Source: JADZAI01 sp047602465 (GTDB lineage Bacteria > Pseudomonadota > Alphaproteobacteria > Micropepsales > Micropepsaceae). Taken from it: a DNA stretch of 64,000 bases. Every line of letters starts with the position of its first letter. Within the stretch, counting starts at the first letter, position 1. This document shows, one piece after another, positions 48,995-57,154 of this stretch. A model generated the notes under the pieces. That model saw only the letters and a program-made list of their open reading frames with translations, had not been told where the DNA came from and did not search any database. The stretch is from NCBI GenBank assembly GCA_047602465.1, contig JASGHF010000001.1, positions 248,001 through 312,000 of the forward strand. The letters run 5' to 3'. The position numbers and the translations under genes are program-made.

Positions 48995-49131
48995 CCGACG
49001 CCTGCTCGACGCCCGCAGGCGATGCTGATAAGTCCCAGCCGCCAAGGTAGGACGCGCAAACCGCGCGCCGGCCGGATACGGGTGACGCGGGGATGTCGCT
49101 CGACCGTAGGAAAAACGAGGGACTGCCCAAG

Positions 49132-49491
49132 ATGCGTTCGACCCTGATCAAGACGGCGTTTGCCGCCGCTCTCCCGCTCTTTTTCGCCGCGCCCGCGATG
49201 GCCGACGAAACTCACGACAAGCTCGTCGCCATGTGCCAAGAGGGCGGCGACAAGCCGGAGACCTGTGAGTGCCAGGTCAAGGCGCTGGAAGAGAACGTGG
49301 ACGCAAAGGTTCTGCAGGTGCTGGCCGCCATGCAGGACGTCTCCAAGTCGGCCACGACGCCGGAAGCCGTCGAAAAAGCTATGGCTGACGCGCTTGCCGC
49401 GGCTGGCCTGACCAAAGAAGAATTCGAGAAGGCCTTGGCCGACGCCGAGGCAAATGCCGGCCCCGCGATGGAAGCTTGCAAGGCGTCCTGA
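49132..49491 (+). CDS. Small periplasmic cysteine-containing protein
   Basis: 119 residues: signal peptide MRSTLIKTAFAAALPLFFAA cut after AMA, then an acidic helical protein (about 98 residues mature) with CQEGGDKPETCECQ and a last Cys near the end. Three or four cysteines could form two disulfides. ATG 49132 follows GAGGGA. Function not recognised. A strong terminator follows, indicating a monocistronic unit. Confidence 0.78.
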   Translation: MRSTLIKTAFAAALPLFFAAPAMADETHDKLVAMCQEGGDKPETCECQVKALEENVDAKVLQVLAAMQDVSKSATTPEAVEKAMADALAAAGLTKEEFEKALADAEANAGPAMEACKAS

Positions 49492-49514
49492 CGCGCACGA
49501 CGCAAACCAGCGAG

Positions 49515-49547
49515 CGGCCGGGCAGCGATGCCCGGCCGTTTTCTTTT
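49515..49547 (+). terminator. Intrinsic terminator
   Basis: CGGCCGGGCA (49515-49524), loop GCGA, TGCCCGGCCG (49529-49538), then TTTTCTTTT: a 10-bp perfect stem. Confidence 0.92.
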
Positions 49548-49562
49548 GGCGACAGGGCGATG

Positions 49563-51308
49563 TCAGGCCGCCGGCATCAGCCCGGCGACCACCAGGCGCT
49601 CCAGGATGATCGGCATGAGACTGGGCGGGATGTCCGGGAGCGGCGGCTGACTGGTGAATTCGCGGCTGTCGCTTAGAACGCGATCGCCCTGCCGGATGAC
49701 GAAGCCCTCATAGCCCTTGGCGGCCACCTGGCGGCAGATCTCGGTGTAGGTGTTGAGGCCGCCGGCATAGGGCATGAACATGCGCGGCTTACCCGGCACG
49801 TTTGCGCCCATGTACCAACTGTTCGCCTGCGGCATCAGCGACGGCGCAACCGCAGAGGCGACCTGGACAACCCAGGCGTCTTCGGCTTCCTTGCTCGCCT
49901 CGATACTGGGATGCTGACGCTCGGCGAGGGACGCGAGGCAGTCGGCGATCCATTCCACGTGCTGTTCGATGGAGTTGATCATGTTGGTCAGCACGGATGG
50001 GCTGCCCGGCCCGGTGATCGTGAACATGTTGGGGAAGCCGGCGACCGTCAGCCCCAGATAGGTGCGTGGGCCTTCCGCCCAGCGGTCCTTGATCTTCACG
50101 CCGTCGACACCGCGCAGGTCGATGCGGTCGATAGCGCCGGTCATGGCGTCGAAGCCGGTGGCGAGGACGATGGCGTCGAAATCGTGCTGGCGCTTTTCGG
50201 TGGCGATGCCACCGGCGTTGAACGTGGCGATAGGGTCGGCCCGGAGGTCGATGAGTTCGACGTTCGGGCGATTGAAGGTCTTGTAGTAGCCCGTGTCTAC
50301 GCAGGGCCGCTTGGTGCCGAAGGGATGGTCCTTGGGCGTCAGCAGCTCCGCGATGGCCGGGTCTTTCACCTGTTCGCGGATCTTGCCGGCTATGAAGTCG
50401 TGCACGATCTTGTTCGCGACAGGGTCGATGGCCTGATCGACATAGGCGCCAAGAATACGAAAGCCGCCGACGGCCCAGCGGCGCTCGAGGTCGGCCTTGA
50501 TCTCTTCCGGTGAGGTTTCGGTCGCGAGTTTGTCTCCAGCGTCGTTCTGGAAACCACCAACGGTATCTTTCGATGCGGCGCGATAGGCGCGGCGGTCCTT
50601 TGACCAGGCTTCGGCGTCTGATGCCGGAATCTCGCCATTGTGCGCCGGCATCGAATAGTTGGGCGTGCGCTGGAAGACGGTCAGGTGCGCGGCCTGCTCG
50701 GCTATGATCGGGATCGATTGGATAGCCGAAGAGCCGGTGCCGATGATGCCTACGCGCTGACCGGTGAAGTCGACACCTTCGCGGGGCCAGCGCGAGGTGC
50801 GGTAGATGGGGCCTTTGAAATCGCCGATGCCGGGGAAGGTGACATCGGTGGGAATGGAGAGGCAGCCGGTCGCGAGGATGAGATACCGCGCCGCCCAGGT
50901 GTCGCCGCTCTCGCTGGATACGTCCCAGCGGCGGGCATCCTCGTTCCAGTGCGCGGCCGTGATGCGGGTGTTGAAGCGGATGTCGCGGGTGAGGTCGAAG
51001 CGCTCGGCGATGTGGTTCGCGTATTTCAGCAGCTCGGGCTGCGGCGCGTAGCGTTCCGACCAGCGCCATTCATCTTCCAGCGCCTGATCGAAACCGAAGC
51101 TGTATTCCAGGCTCTGGATATCCACGCGGGCGCCGGGATAGCGGTTCCAGTACCAGGTGCCTCCGACACCTGTTCCGGCCTCCACCACCTCGGCGCCGAT
51201 GCCAAGGCCGCGCAGCTTGTGCAGCATATACATGCCGGAAAAACCGGCGCCGACGATCAGCGCGTCGATCTGTTTTGGGGCGGCCGCCCCTTGCTTAAGC
51301 TCAGCCAT
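49563..51308 (-). CDS. Flavin-containing monooxygenase, Baeyer-Villiger type
   Basis: 581 residues with FAD motif GAGFSGMYMLHKLR (near residues 20-33), the BVMO-specific GGTWYWNRYPGARVD, the BVMO fingerprint region FKGPIYRTSRWP (residues 164-175) and the NADPH motif GIIGTGSSAIQSIP. The fingerprint normally has His where Arg170 stands. ATG 51308 has GAGGAA 8 nt upstream, so a 36-residue extension is rejected. It would insert oxygen next to a ketone (lactone/ester formation), fitting a terpenoid or steroid degrader; the altered residue leaves activity in question. Confidence 0.9.
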   Translation of the reverse strand: MAELKQGAAAPKQIDALIVGAGFSGMYMLHKLRGLGIGAEVVEAGTGVGGTWYWNRYPGARVDIQSLEYSFGFDQALEDEWRWSERYAPQPELLKYANHIAERFDLTRDIRFNTRITAAHWNEDARRWDVSSESGDTWAARYLILATGCLSIPTDVTFPGIGDFKGPIYRTSRWPREGVDFTGQRVGIIGTGSSAIQSIPIIAEQAAHLTVFQRTPNYSMPAHNGEIPASDAEAWSKDRRAYRAASKDTVGGFQNDAGDKLATETSPEEIKADLERRWAVGGFRILGAYVDQAIDPVANKIVHDFIAGKIREQVKDPAIAELLTPKDHPFGTKRPCVDTGYYKTFNRPNVELIDLRADPIATFNAGGIATEKRQHDFDAIVLATGFDAMTGAIDRIDLRGVDGVKIKDRWAEGPRTYLGLTVAGFPNMFTITGPGSPSVLTNMINSIEQHVEWIADCLASLAERQHPSIEASKEAEDAWVVQVASAVAPSLMPQANSWYMGANVPGKPRMFMPYAGGLNTYTEICRQVAAKGYEGFVIRQGDRVLSDSREFTSQPPLPDIPPSLMPIILERLVVAGLMPAA

Positions 51309-51388
51309 GTCGCATTTCCTCGAATGTTTTGCCGACAGGCTACCAAGTGCTGGCAGGATGTCACGGCCACTCTGAGGGCGGGCGGGGA

Positions 51389-51478
51389 TGGCGGATGGGG
51401 TGAGATTCGAACTCACGGTGGGGATGAACCCACGCCGGTTTTCAAGACCGGTGCCTTAAACCACTCGGCCACCCATCC
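51389..51478 (-). tRNA. tRNA-Ser (anticodon TGA)
   Basis: Minus-strand class II tRNA: acceptor GGATGGG/CCCATCC, anticodon loop reading CTTGAAA (TGA), a long variable arm, a GTTCGAA T-loop, discriminator G and an encoded CCA (51391-51389). Confidence 0.96.
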
Positions 51479-51884
51479 CGCAGCGCTCACTTAGACCAAC
51501 GGCCGGGGCGGTTCAACGCGGCGGCCTGTTGGACTCTGGGCCTGTCTCCGATTTGCGGGCGCAAAGATCGGCATCTCCGCAGCACAAAGCTGTCTGAAAC
51601 GTAATGTTTCAGCTTTGTCTCGATCGTGAACTGTATAAATCGTGAAATTGCGGCCTTTGCGCGGGTCTCACCGAAAAGTTGACGTGGCGATATCAAGATA
51701 ACGTGCGGCAGGCTGTCGCACTGATTTGTGACTGCCATCAATCCGCCTTGAAGCAGCGCGATCCCGTACCTTGTTCCTTCTTTGGAATCGGCCTATCTGC
51801 GCCGCGTTGATTTGTGAGGGGCAAGGACGCACGGTACCCGTGTACCGGATATCGTCCCTGCACCAGATAATTGGGGAGTCCAAT
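51479..51884. promoter_or_regulatory. Intergenic regulatory region upstream of outer-membrane barrel
   Basis: About 400 bases without a convincing gene. It contains an inverted repeat CTGAAAC-N5-GTTTCAG (51594-51612), a direct repeat ATCGTGAA at 51623-51630 and 51639-51646 (16-nt period), a candidate promoter TTGTTC (51771-51776), 17 nt, TATCTG (51794-51799), and a short 5'-leader hairpin CGGTAC-CCGT-GTACCG (51832-51847). The AT content is higher than in its surroundings. Confidence 0.5.
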
Positions 51885-52709
51885 ATGATGAAATCGCTTA
51901 TGGCGGCGGGCGTCAGCCTGCTGGCCCTTACTGCCGTCGCGCAGGCCAACACGGTTGGCCATGTCGGCGCCGGTGTGAACTATGTCAACTGGGACGATGA
52001 CCTGTTCAGCGGCAAGGACGTTGACTGGTGGCAGTTCCAGTTCGAAGGCGCTGCCGCCTTCGACCTGACCGACACCTGGAACGTCCAGTTCGACACGTCG
52101 TTCAACTCCGACCGCATTTCGTCGGACGTGTTCGGCGGCAAGAGTATTGCGTTCGACACCTGGCGCGCCGGAACGCAGCTCTTCTGGCGTGACCAGACGC
52201 AGGGCATGGTCGGCCTCGAGATCGCTTACCAGTCGATGGACATCAACTATTCGCTGGATGGCATCCTGGTTGCGCTGCGCGGCGAGTACTTCGCCTCGGA
52301 TCGCTTCACCGTTGGCGGCTCGGTCGCCTATGACACGTACGATTTCGGCCCGGGTTCGATCGATACCTGGACGGGTACGCTGTTCGGCACCTATTACGCC
52401 AACGACAAGACGGGCATCACGTTGACCGGCAAGTACGGCACGAGCGACTTCGACATCGCTTCGACCGACTTCGACAGCTGGTCGATCGGCGCGGACGTGG
52501 AATACCTGCTCCAGAACAACCTGTCGCTCGGTGCTGGCCTTGCCTATCGCAGCACGGACGTCGAGACCACCGACCTGTCGCGTCTGACCTTCGGCCTGAA
52601 CCTGAAGGTCTATTTCGGCACGGAAGGTTCGCTCGCCAACCAGCACCGCACCGGCTCGCTTGAGCCGACCCGTTCGGAGCTGGGCCTTCCGTTCTTCGGC
52701 GGAATCTAA
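51885..52709 (+). CDS. Outer-membrane beta-barrel (porin-like) protein
   Basis: 274 residues: signal peptide cut after VAQA (near residue 21), then alternating strands with Gly, Tyr and Asp turns (e.g. YSLDGILVALRGEYFASDRF and WTGTLFGTYYANDKTGITLT), consistent with a barrel of roughly ten strands. The last strand LTFGLNLKVYF is followed by a 30-residue tail (ending LPFFGGI), so it does not end at the C-terminal aromatic as many porins do. ATG 51885 has GGGGAG 6 nt upstream. Substrate unknown. Confidence 0.82.
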   Translation: MMKSLMAAGVSLLALTAVAQANTVGHVGAGVNYVNWDDDLFSGKDVDWWQFQFEGAAAFDLTDTWNVQFDTSFNSDRISSDVFGGKSIAFDTWRAGTQLFWRDQTQGMVGLEIAYQSMDINYSLDGILVALRGEYFASDRFTVGGSVAYDTYDFGPGSIDTWTGTLFGTYYANDKTGITLTGKYGTSDFDIASTDFDSWSIGADVEYLLQNNLSLGAGLAYRSTDVETTDLSRLTFGLNLKVYFGTEGSLANQHRTGSLEPTRSELGLPFFGGI

Positions 52710-52728
52710 ATCTGGCTTGATTGACGGA

Positions 52729-52763
52729 AACGGCGCGGGAGAAATCCCGCGCCGTTTTCATTT
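52729..52763 (+). terminator. Intrinsic terminator after the barrel gene
   Basis: AACGGCGCGGGA (52729-52740), tetraloop GAAA, TCCCGCGCCGTT (52745-52756), then TTCATTT: a 12-bp perfect stem. Confidence 0.92.
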
Positions 52764-52796
52764 GCGCGGCTGCGAGCGTTCCACCAAAAGACCGGC

Positions 52797-54236
52797 ATGC
52801 GGATCGACCTGTCGTCCCTGGGGCATATTCACGATCTCGCGGCCGGAGTATCGGCCGGCGGGCCGGAACTGGCGCAGGCTGTCGCCGGCCGTGCGGCCTC
52901 GTTGCAGGCCAGGGGCGTCGCTCGTGGATCGGTGGTCGCCATCGGTCACGGGGGCAGCCTCGACTTCTTCCCCGACCTCTTCGCCGTTTGGGCGCTGGGA
53001 GGCACAGCCGCCTGTATCGACGCAAGCCTGACACCGGGCGAGCGCAGCAATATCTCGAATTTCGCGAAGCCGGTCCTGGCGGCGATCTCCAACGAGGCCG
53101 AAGGCGAGGGCTGGCACACACCGCTTGTGCGGCTTGCCGACGCGCCGCCGCATGACGTGCTTCCGGTCGTAGCCGCCTCGCATCTCGACGACGCGGCTCT
53201 GATCCTCTTTACCTCGGGCACGACCGGCGCCCCGAAGGGCGTAGTTCTGACGTTCAGAGCGCTCTTTGCTCGCATCGCGCTCAACCACGCGCATATCGGT
53301 GCGCCGTTGACCGGCCGGACGCTGGTTACGCTTCCGACGCATTTCGGCCATGGGCTGATCGGCAACGCGCTGACGCCGCTTTTTGCCGGGGGTGATATCG
53401 TGCTGGCGCCGCGCGGCCTCGGCCTCGCCAAAGACCTTGGCCGGCTGATTGACGCAGAGCGCATCACATTCATGTCGTCCGTCCCGACGCTGTGGCGCAT
53501 GGCGCTGAAGCTGTCGAACGCGCCGTCGGCGGGAACGCTGAAGCGCGTGCATGTCGGTTCTGCGCCGTTGTCGTCTGCACTCTGGAGCGATATCGCCGCG
53601 TGGGCGCAGGCGGAGACCGTCAATTGCCTCGGTATCACCGAAACCGCGAACTGGATCGGTGGCGCTTCTTCCCGGCAGGACGGCATCGAAGACGGGTTTG
53701 TCGGGCGGCCCTGGGGCGGGCGTGCCGCGGTCCGCCTGGATGACGGCCGCGTGCTGTCGCAGGGCGAGGGCGAGATCGTCGTGCAGACGCCGTCGCTGAT
53801 GGCAGGTTATCTCGACCGGCCCGATCTCACGGCGGCGGCGCTTGAAGATGGCTGGTACCGGACCGGGGATCAGGGCTTCGTCGACGGGCGTGGTGTCACG
53901 GTCGCCGGACGGATCAAGGACGAAATCAATCGCGCCGGGTTCAAGATCCAGCCGGCGGAAATCGACATGTTGATCGAGCAACATGAGGCCGTCGCGGAAG
54001 CCTGCGCCTTCGCCATTCCGGACGCGGTCAGCGGCGAGATCGTGGGGGCGGCAGTCCGCTTCAAGCCCGGCGCCGCCGCCGATCTCGACGCGATCAAGCA
54101 GTTCTGCCGTGCGCGGTTGCGCCGCGAGGCGACGCCGGAACGCTGGTTCACCGTCGATGAAATTCCGCGCACCTCGCGCGGGAAGGTGAGCCGGGAAGCC
54201 GTACGGAAGGCGTTGATGGAAGGATCGCGCACATGA
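52797..54236 (+). CDS. AMP-dependent acyl-CoA/acyl-ACP synthetase-like ligase
   Basis: 479 residues of the ANL superfamily: P-loop-like LFTSGTTGAPKGVV, ITETANWIG (adenine site), WYRTGDQGFVDG, the hinge GRIKDEINRAGFKI and the catalytic Lys in PRTSRGKVSREA. It activates a carboxylic acid as an adenylate. It overlaps the GNAT gene (ATGA), which overlaps an acyl-carrier-protein gene, so the likely acceptor is that ACP rather than CoA. The substrate is not predictable. Confidence 0.93.
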   Translation: MRIDLSSLGHIHDLAAGVSAGGPELAQAVAGRAASLQARGVARGSVVAIGHGGSLDFFPDLFAVWALGGTAACIDASLTPGERSNISNFAKPVLAAISNEAEGEGWHTPLVRLADAPPHDVLPVVAASHLDDAALILFTSGTTGAPKGVVLTFRALFARIALNHAHIGAPLTGRTLVTLPTHFGHGLIGNALTPLFAGGDIVLAPRGLGLAKDLGRLIDAERITFMSSVPTLWRMALKLSNAPSAGTLKRVHVGSAPLSSALWSDIAAWAQAETVNCLGITETANWIGGASSRQDGIEDGFVGRPWGGRAAVRLDDGRVLSQGEGEIVVQTPSLMAGYLDRPDLTAAALEDGWYRTGDQGFVDGRGVTVAGRIKDEINRAGFKIQPAEIDMLIEQHEAVAEACAFAIPDAVSGEIVGAAVRFKPGAAADLDAIKQFCRARLRREATPERWFTVDEIPRTSRGKVSREAVRKALMEGSRT

Positions 54237-54823
54237 TGCGTCAGCCTCCACCGCCACGCGCCAAACTCGTGCGTATCGAGACGGAGCGCTTCCTGCTGCG
54301 GACGTTGATGCCACCCGATGCTTCCGAGCGTTGGGCGTCCTGGCTCGACGATATGGAGGTAATGGGCCCCGTCAACACGCCGCTTCGCAAGCTCTCACGG
54401 GCGGATCTGATCGGCTATGTGCGGCGTTTCGACAACATCACGCGCCTGCTGATCGGCATTTTCGACAGGCAGGCGAGCAACCTGCATATCGGCCTCTACC
54501 AGATCGATCTCCATCCCGTTCACCGGACGGCGAAGTTCAACGTCATCATCGGAGACAAGGACTATTGGGGGCGGAAGGTCGTGCTGGATACCCGCGCGGC
54601 GTTGCTGGACTATCTCTTCAGGAACGGAACCGAGAAGGCGATCGGCGCGCCGCTCGCACGCAACTTTCCCGCCGTGTTCAACTACAAGGCGCAGGGCTGG
54701 CGCCTTGAAGGCATTTTCAAGGGCCATGTCCGCCATATGAGTTCGACGGCGCGTCTGGACCAGTATGAATTCGGGCTTCTCAAGGACGAATGGCTGGCCA
54801 TGAAAGGCAAGAACGGCGCATGA
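54233..54823 (+). CDS. GNAT-family N-acyltransferase
   Basis: 196 residues with a RimJ/RimL-like GNAT fold: ETERFLLRTLMPPDA near the N-terminus, FNVIIGDKDYWGRKVV (the acyl-CoA-binding turn is weakly conserved) and AVFNYKAQGWRLEGIFKG. It is translationally coupled on both sides (ATGA) to the ligase and the ACP, suggesting it moves an acyl group from that ACP to an amine, as PseH-like or sugar-amine acyltransferases do. Target unknown. Confidence 0.83.
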   Translation: MMRQPPPPRAKLVRIETERFLLRTLMPPDASERWASWLDDMEVMGPVNTPLRKLSRADLIGYVRRFDNITRLLIGIFDRQASNLHIGLYQIDLHPVHRTAKFNVIIGDKDYWGRKVVLDTRAALLDYLFRNGTEKAIGAPLARNFPAVFNYKAQGWRLEGIFKGHVRHMSSTARLDQYEFGLLKDEWLAMKGKNGA

Positions 54824-55038
54824 GCCTCGACACCGCCAAATCGCTTCTGGCCGAAGCGCTGTTGATCGAAACGGGAGCGATCGACGACGGCGCCCGCATC
54901 GGCAGCATCGAGCAATGGGATAGCCTGGCGCATATGCGCCTGCTGACCGCGATCGAGGAGAAGCTCGGCAAGCCGCTCGATGCGGAAACCGCAGCCGCGA
55001 TCGAAAGCCTTGCGGACGTCGCGCGCGTTCTGGGCTAG
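54820..55038 (+). CDS. Freestanding acyl carrier protein
   Basis: 72 residues, four-helix ACP-like: IEQWDSLAHMRLLTAIEEKL has the DSL motif with Ser35 as the 4'-phosphopantetheine site, followed by acidic helices. ATG 54820 overlaps the GNAT stop (ATGA). It is distinct from fatty-acid-synthesis AcpP and is dedicated to this ligase/GNAT unit. Its 3' end overlaps the convergent MmgE/PrpD gene by 4 nt. Confidence 0.88.
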   Translation: MSLDTAKSLLAEALLIETGAIDDGARIGSIEQWDSLAHMRLLTAIEEKLGKPLDAETAAAIESLADVARVLG

Positions 55039-56327
55039 GCGCGGACCGTTCCCAGCATCAGCGCGGGCAAGGGAGCTTCAGGTCTTGCCATGTCGAGCAA
55101 AGCCTGAATGAGGGGCTGAGGCTCTTCGACACCGCCCAGGCGCATCAGCATCGCGGCTTTGGCTATCATGTCTGCGCGCGAGAGCGGCGCCTCCGGGTCG
55201 CCTTTGGCGTCCGTTCGTGCGGCGGTCAGGATCGAGCCGTCGGCGAGTTCGGCGGATATGGCGGTGCCCCAATGCCGGGGATAGGCCGAGGCATAAGGTT
55301 CAGCGGCTGAGACCCGGACAAGCGCTGCGTCGGCGCGCAGGCGCGAGCGCGCGTCGGCGTCGAACGAGTTGAAGCCAATTTCGCCATCCTTCAGCGCGGC
55401 TGCCACCGTATGCTGGAGCGAAAATTTGGCCTGGTACTCGGTCTCGGGCGCAACCCGGTCGCAGACGTCGATGGCGGCCCGGTAGGTGTCGACCCGTACG
55501 CCCGTGACGGTGCGGTTGCCGAGCTGGCGCTGGATTTCGAGGGCCGCGTCGATCGCCGGGTGGGTATGACGGCAGCAGGGCCAGGGCTTGATGGAGGTTT
55601 CGTGGACGGCCCAGGGCGCGCCGGGTTTCTCCGTGACCGCTTCGGGCGTCGGGTCGGGGCATAGTCCGGCGTAAAAGCCCTTCGCGCCTTCGAGGATGGT
55701 TTCGGGTCCGGTGAACCCCTGCGCCGCGAGTTCGGCGGCTACCTGGCCGGCCTCGGCCGCCCGGCCGGCGTGCAGATGCTTGGACATGGCGCTGGAGGTC
55801 ATGAACTCCCACAGACCGCTGGATTGGGTTCCGGCATTGCCGAGCGCCCAGGTGAAGGCGTCCTCCCCGAGGTTCAGCAGGCTCGCGCCCGCCGCAGCGC
55901 CGCCGAAAGGGCCGCAGGTCGCTGTGTTGTGCCATATCCGGTAATGGGCCGGACCGACGCTGGCGCCCACCCGGCAGGCGGCCTCGAAACCCCAGATCAC
56001 GGCTTTGAGCGCGGCGCGGCCGTCGCCGCCCAGGCGCTCAGCCAGCGCCCAGGCGGCGGGAACCACGACACAGCCGGGATGGACCACGGAGGCCCGGTGA
56101 AGATCGTCGGTCTCGTGGATATGGGTGAGGGCGCCGATCAGGAAGGCGCGACCGAACGGCGTTCCGGCCGCGTGGGCCTTCAGGAGCATCGCGCCTGGCG
56201 CGGAATTCACCCCCGCCACCGCATTGGCGACCGCGTCGAGGGTCAGCAGGGCGGCTGCCTCGTAGTCGGCGTCCGTGACGGGTTTGGCGGCGATCAGCCG
56301 GGCGAGCTGGCGGGCAATGGCGGTCAT
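55035..56327 (-). CDS. MmgE/PrpD family protein
   Basis: 430 residues of the MmgE/PrpD (2-methylcitrate dehydratase/iminodisuccinate epimerase) family. HHETDDLHRAS-like text reads HIHETDDLHRASVVHPG (near residue 75), WGFEAACRVG follows, and a central SIKPWPCCRHTHPAIDAAL block holds the Lys and His residues typical of the family. ATG 56327 fits the family start; a 22-residue extension is not supported. The enzyme is a cofactor-free dehydratase or epimerase of small carboxylic acids, identity uncertain. Confidence 0.9.
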   Translation of the reverse strand: MTAIARQLARLIAAKPVTDADYEAAALLTLDAVANAVAGVNSAPGAMLLKAHAAGTPFGRAFLIGALTHIHETDDLHRASVVHPGCVVVPAAWALAERLGGDGRAALKAVIWGFEAACRVGASVGPAHYRIWHNTATCGPFGGAAAGASLLNLGEDAFTWALGNAGTQSSGLWEFMTSSAMSKHLHAGRAAEAGQVAAELAAQGFTGPETILEGAKGFYAGLCPDPTPEAVTEKPGAPWAVHETSIKPWPCCRHTHPAIDAALEIQRQLGNRTVTGVRVDTYRAAIDVCDRVAPETEYQAKFSLQHTVAAALKDGEIGFNSFDADARSRLRADAALVRVSAAEPYASAYPRHWGTAISAELADGSILTAARTDAKGDPEAPLSRADMIAKAAMLMRLGGVEEPQPLIQALLDMARPEAPLPALMLGTVRA

Positions 56328-56380
56328 CCGTGCTATGTGCCTTGAAATTCGCGCCTGTCCAAGCGAGACACCGCGCCCGC

Positions 56381-57100
56381 ATGACCGACCCACTCCATAG
56401 CCCGGCGCCTCTGACGACGATCGGCTTCGATGCCGATGACACGCTCTGGCAGAACGAGCAGTTTTTCCGCCTTACGGAAGCCCGGTTCGCAGACCTTCTT
56501 CGGCCATTTGCGCCCGATATCGACATCGAGGGCCGGCTTCTGGAAGCCGAGCGGAAGAACCTCGCCTATTACGGCTTTGGCATCAAAGGCTTCGTCCTGT
56601 CGATGATCGAGACGGCGATCGAGCTGACGCAGGCGCGCGTCCCGGCTTCGGTGATCGGAGAGCTGCTTGAGGCGGGGCGCGAGATGCTCCGCCATCCTGT
56701 CGATGCGCTGCCCCACGCCCGCGAGACGCTGGAGGCGCTGCACGGTCAATATCGTTTGGTCCTCATCACCAAGGGCGATCTCTTCGATCAGGAGCGCAAA
56801 CTCGCAGCTTCCGGTCTCGGTGATTTCTTCGATGCGGTCGAAATCGTCAGCGACAAGACTGCGGAGACATATGCCCGGATATTCGCCCGGCATGGCGACG
56901 GTTCGGCACGCGCCATGATGGTCGGCAATTCGCTGAAATCCGATGTCGTTCCCGTTATCGAGGCGGGCGGGTGGGGCGTCTTTGTCCCGCATCCGCTCAC
57001 CTGGGTTCTGGAACATGCGGCGGAACCGGCTGCCTCGCCACGTTTCCGCAAGATCGAACATCTCGGTCAGCTGCCCGGGCTTCTTGGCGATCTCATTTGA
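56381..57100 (+). CDS. HAD-family phosphatase
   Basis: 239 residues. Motif I GFDADDTLWQNEQFF (nucleophile Asp in DxDxT), motif II LITKGD, a conserved Lys in VSDKTAETY and motif IV VGNSLKSDVVPVIEAG. A helical cap lies between motifs I and II. ATG 56381 is preferred to the earlier in-frame start. It dephosphorylates a small metabolite of unknown identity. Divergent from the MmgE/PrpD gene. Confidence 0.9.
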   Translation: MTDPLHSPAPLTTIGFDADDTLWQNEQFFRLTEARFADLLRPFAPDIDIEGRLLEAERKNLAYYGFGIKGFVLSMIETAIELTQARVPASVIGELLEAGREMLRHPVDALPHARETLEALHGQYRLVLITKGDLFDQERKLAASGLGDFFDAVEIVSDKTAETYARIFARHGDGSARAMMVGNSLKSDVVPVIEAGGWGVFVPHPLTWVLEHAAEPAASPRFRKIEHLGQLPGLLGDLI

Positions 57101-57154
57101 CTTGTCGGCGTCGTCTTGCGGCCCATGCCACCGCTTCCGTAAGTTCCCCGGTAC

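Noticed and set aside
51487..51741. An 84-codon frame on the minus strand after tRNA-Ser
   Set aside because: No ribosome-binding site, no recognisable motif, and it lies in a repeat-containing regulatory region.
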